A stretch of 7,277 bases of DNA, taken from the NCBI GenBank assembly GCA_018057635.1, contig JAGPDJ010000116.1, positions 1 through 7,277 on the forward strand. The letters run 5' to 3'. The notes under the pieces are model-generated. The model was not told the DNA's origin, ran no database searches, and saw only the letters and a program-made list of their open reading frames with translations. How positions within the stretch are numbered: the stretch's first letter is position 1; every line of letters starts with the position of its first letter. Shown one piece after another: positions 4,717 through 7,277 of the stretch. The DNA comes from Ferruginibacter sp. GTDB taxonomy: Bacteria > Bacteroidota > Bacteroidia > Chitinophagales > Chitinophagaceae. A program made the position numbers and the translations under genes.

Positions 4717-7080
4717 TTAAAATTTAAAATTCCAGGTTACAGACGGTAAAATAGGGAATAGGGAAACCTGTTTGGTTTCAATATTTAAATCTCCATTGGT
4801 TGCACTACCCTCCTGGTCGAAATAAAGGAAATAGGGATTGAGGCGGCTATACACATTATAAATACTAAACACCCAATAACTACTGACTTTTCTTTTTTTC
4901 TTTGGTATAGGAGTGTAGGTAGCCGAAACATCCATCCGGTGATAGGATTTCATGCGGTATTGATTGAGCTTACTGAATTCTTGGGTTAGTACACCATTGA
5001 TAATATAAAAACGCTCCGGTAATGTTATTGCATTGCCTGTTCCATATACGAATACAGCACCCAGCTTCCACTTCCTGCTTGCCTCAAAATTTCCAACAAC
5101 AGAAAGATCATGACGCCTGTCATACCGTGCCGGATACTTCTCTCCTTCATTTAATTGAGGAAATTTTCTCCAGGTCCAGGACAGGGTATAGCCTACCCAT
5201 CCGGTCCATCTGCCTTTTAATTTATTTATCAGCATTTCAGCGCCATAGCTCCAGCCCCTTCCAAATACAAATTCGTCTTCCGGATCGGCTAATGAAGGAG
5301 TATAGCCTTCCTTGTACTCTACCTGGTTTTTCATGTCCTTATAATACAATTCCAGGGAAGTCTCGAATGCGTTATCTGAAAAATTTTTAAAAATCCCTGC
5401 AGAATAAAGCCAGCTTACCTGTGGCCTTACAATATAAGTACTGGGTACCCATAGGTCGGTTGGCAATGTGGTACCCGCATTTGTTACCAGGTGTATGTAT
5501 TGATAGTTCCGGGTAACAGCAGTTTTTACCGAAGTTTCATCATTGATGGCATAGCGTATGGTAATACGTGGTTCAAAACCACTGTAAGTCTTTACAGGAT
5601 CAAAACTTTTGTAGATCGTGCTATCCAGTTTATTACCATCAGCATCACGGATATATTTTGTATAGGGACCTATCTGGGTGAAGCTGCTCCACCTGATGCC
5701 ATAATTTATCTTCCATTTTTCTCCCAGTTCCCAGTCATCCTGCAGATAAAGTGCCGTTTCAGCTGCATATTTAGCCCCTTCGTTATTGGGTCTGAATTCA
5801 ATCGAATCCTGCCTGCCGGTAACTACATTTGGAATAAACTTATGATAAGTAACAAGGCCGCCAAACTTGAGTTTGTGATCAGGTAATGGATAATAGTCAA
5901 AATCAGATTTTAGGGTAAAATCCCTGATACCAGAGGAAAGCCCGATGTTAAAATTCTCCTGTTGGGCAGAAAATTTAAAATTATAATCATTGTATACTAC
6001 TGTTGTGTTCGAAAAAAGCCGCCGGTTAAATACATGGTTCCATCTAAGGGTTGCAGTTGAATTTCCCCAGGGTATATTTGTTTTAAAAGAACGTTTTGAA
6101 TTATTGAAATCAAACACATCCCTTCCAAAATACCCACTCAGGTACAAACGATCTTTTTCTGAAAACCGATAATTGACCTTAGCATTCACATCATAGAAAT
6201 AATAACCGGAACCATAGAAGCTGCTGCTTTTTTTAATGAAAGGTTTTGCCAGGGCATCAACATAGGTTCTCCTTGCTGACAAGATAAAGGAGGCTTTGTC
6301 TTTTTTTAGTGGCCCTTGTATGGAGAAACGGGAAGCAATTAAACCAATTCCTCCTTCTGTTTGGAATTTATTGATATTTCCATCTTTCATGGAAACATCA
6401 AGCACGGAAGAGAGACGTCCTCCGTATTGGGCAGGCATCCCTCCCTTTATAAGGGATACATTTTTTATGGCGTCTCCATTAAAAATGGAAAAGAAACCAA
6501 AGAGATGACCAGTATTGTAAACAACAGCATCGTCCAGCATGATCAGATTTTGATCGGGACCACCCCCACGTACATAAAAGCCTGCATTACCTTCTCCGGC
6601 ACTTTGCACACCGGGTAACAATTGAATAGCTTTTAAAATATCCACTTCACCCAAAAAGGCTGGTATATTTCTCACCTGGTTCATGGAAAGATCAATCTTT
6701 CCCATTTGTGCATTTTTCACATTACCATCCCTGCGTTTACTAAAAACTACCACTTCTTCAATTGCAGCAGACCTGGAAAGGATCTCAAAATTAAAAGATT
6801 GGTTGTTTCGGAGATTAATTTCTATTGACTTACCGAGGTAGGAAACATGTGATACATTGAGTGTATAATTTCCTTCTTCCAGGGTAATTGAATAAAAACC
6901 ATATTGATTGCTGGCTACTCCCCTGGATTGCCCGTTTACAGCAATAGTAGCTCCGATGATTGACTCACCTGAAAGACTGTCTTTCACATATCCGTTTATT
7001 GTAAAGCGATTTTGTGAGAATACAGTACTGAAAAAAAGAAGAAGTATAACTGCGCTGATGAATTTTGGCATTATAGCCAT
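4717..7080 (-). CDS. TonB-dependent outer-membrane receptor with carboxypeptidase-regulatory-like N-terminal domain
   Basis: Outer-membrane gated channel that takes up a ligand using TonB/ExbBD energy. The 787-aa protein has a signal peptide (hydrophobic run 9-19, cleavage near VFSQ-NRF, residue 23). A carboxypeptidase-regulatory-like beta domain follows (about 27-105; INGYVKDSLSGESIIGATI, then GVASNQYGFYSI). The plug (about 125-235) has LLPGVQSAGEGNAGFYVRGG, DQNLIMLDDAVVYNTGHLFG and GGMPAQYGGRLSSVLDV. A roughly 550-residue beta-barrel ends in the aromatic outer-membrane signature VTWNFKF. The length is normal for this non-SusC receptor class, and the substrate cannot be inferred. Two in-frame ATGs (7080 and 7071) are both compatible with the signal peptide; the longer is listed. 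The gene starts 7 bases after the stop of the upstream gene, implying cotranscription. Downstream lies a terminator and a convergent gene, so no SusD or DUF4249 partner follows it here. Confidence 0.94.
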   Translation of the reverse strand: MAIMPKFISAVILLLFFSTVFSQNRFTINGYVKDSLSGESIIGATIAVNGQSRGVASNQYGFYSITLEEGNYTLNVSHVSYLGKSIEINLRNNQSFNFEILSRSAAIEEVVVFSKRRDGNVKNAQMGKIDLSMNQVRNIPAFLGEVDILKAIQLLPGVQSAGEGNAGFYVRGGGPDQNLIMLDDAVVYNTGHLFGFFSIFNGDAIKNVSLIKGGMPAQYGGRLSSVLDVSMKDGNINKFQTEGGIGLIASRFSIQGPLKKDKASFILSARRTYVDALAKPFIKKSSSFYGSGYYFYDVNAKVNYRFSEKDRLYLSGYFGRDVFDFNNSKRSFKTNIPWGNSTATLRWNHVFNRRLFSNTTVVYNDYNFKFSAQQENFNIGLSSGIRDFTLKSDFDYYPLPDHKLKFGGLVTYHKFIPNVVTGRQDSIEFRPNNEGAKYAAETALYLQDDWELGEKWKINYGIRWSSFTQIGPYTKYIRDADGNKLDSTIYKSFDPVKTYSGFEPRITIRYAINDETSVKTAVTRNYQYIHLVTNAGTTLPTDLWVPSTYIVRPQVSWLYSAGIFKNFSDNAFETSLELYYKDMKNQVEYKEGYTPSLADPEDEFVFGRGWSYGAEMLINKLKGRWTGWVGYTLSWTWRKFPQLNEGEKYPARYDRRHDLSVVGNFEASRKWKLGAVFVYGTGNAITLPERFYIINGVLTQEFSKLNQYRMKSYHRMDVSATYTPIPKKKRKVSSYWVFSIYNVYSRLNPYFLYFDQEGSATNGDLNIETKQVSLFPILPSVTWNFKF

Positions 7081-7087
7081 AACAATC

Positions 7088-7277
7088 TTACTTTACTTTA
7101 GTTGAATCTGTCTTGATAAAATTGATCTTCGTTTTTATATCCCTGCAGTCTTCCTGGCCATATGGATTCTGTGCTTTTTCCTGTTTGCTTATCCAGTTTC
7201 CGGGCTTTCCATCACCAAATGCCTGATCGCATTCGAGCCAGTATAATACGGCCTGATCATACCGGATAGTTGTTAAA
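7088..7277 (-). CDS. C-terminal end of an unidentified protein in an operon with the TonB receptor (runs off right edge)
   Basis: On the minus strand a frame open from the window edge encodes 62 residues and stops at TAA (7090-7088), 7 bases before the receptor ATG. The visible tail is hydrophilic, with no membrane segment, and contains AVLYWLECDQAF, GDGKPGNWIS, QNPYGQEDC and a Lys-rich end (KTDSTKVK). The pattern Cys ... GK-G-W-(I/L)-S ... NPY ... Cys faintly resembles the C-terminus of DUF3347-type Bacteroidota envelope proteins. The match is by eye and incomplete, so I do not name the protein. The two cysteines (in LECD and EDCRD) suggest a disulfide and an extracytoplasmic location (inference). 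Reality as a gene is supported by the open frame, protein-like composition and tight spacing to the receptor. Confidence 0.75.
   Translation of the reverse strand, partial: LTTIRYDQAVLYWLECDQAFGDGKPGNWISKQEKAQNPYGQEDCRDIKTKINFIKTDSTKVK

Noticed and set aside
5491..5886. Plus-strand open frame of 131 codons inside the TonB receptor gene, along with shorter ones at 5022-5390 and 6296-6618
   Set aside because: All lie opposite a well-supported receptor coding sequence and look like shadow frames.

Overview
The window looks like chromosomal DNA of a Bacteroidota bacterium, most likely of the Chitinophagaceae type. The evidence is an AT-leaning composition, no Shine-Dalgarno sequences ahead of the genes, TAnnTTTG-like -7 boxes, a thrS-infC arrangement, a TonB-dependent receptor with an N-terminal carboxypeptidase-regulatory-like domain, and secreted proteins carrying a C-terminal module (YDNGxIDGDT ... 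ENLGxIPPNT) that I associate with this phylum. The genus is not determinable from this stretch.

Layout. Left block (minus strand): the first 21 codons of a gene that is most probably infC (translation initiation factor IF-3), running off the left edge, preceded by a complete thrS (threonyl-tRNA synthetase, 644 aa from the preferred ATG at 2095). A small hairpin lies in the 97-base gap between them. Middle block (plus strand): after a 308-base divergent intergenic region come two tandem genes, 2404-3486 and 3580-4446. They encode exported paralogous proteins of unknown function. Both have a signal peptide, a beta-rich N-terminal domain opening with a GIW(R/K)G motif, and a strongly conserved C-terminal domain. 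The first carries a long Pro/Lys/Val repeat linker that the second lacks. A strong hairpin with T-tracts on both sides (4671-4696) separates this block from the convergent right block. Right block (minus strand): a complete TonB-dependent outer-membrane receptor (787 aa), preceded by only 7 bases by the 3' end of another gene that runs off the right edge. These two are probably cotranscribed.

The thrS-infC block is ordinary translation machinery. The TonB receptor and its upstream partner look like an envelope uptake or sensing operon whose substrate cannot be read from the sequence. The least explained part is the tandem paralogous pair. Its shared C-terminal domain contains an acidic Asp/Asn/Gly loop reminiscent of calcium-binding loops, and the pair is the best candidate here for undescribed biology. 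I saw no tRNA, rRNA, CRISPR array, insertion sequence or phage signature.
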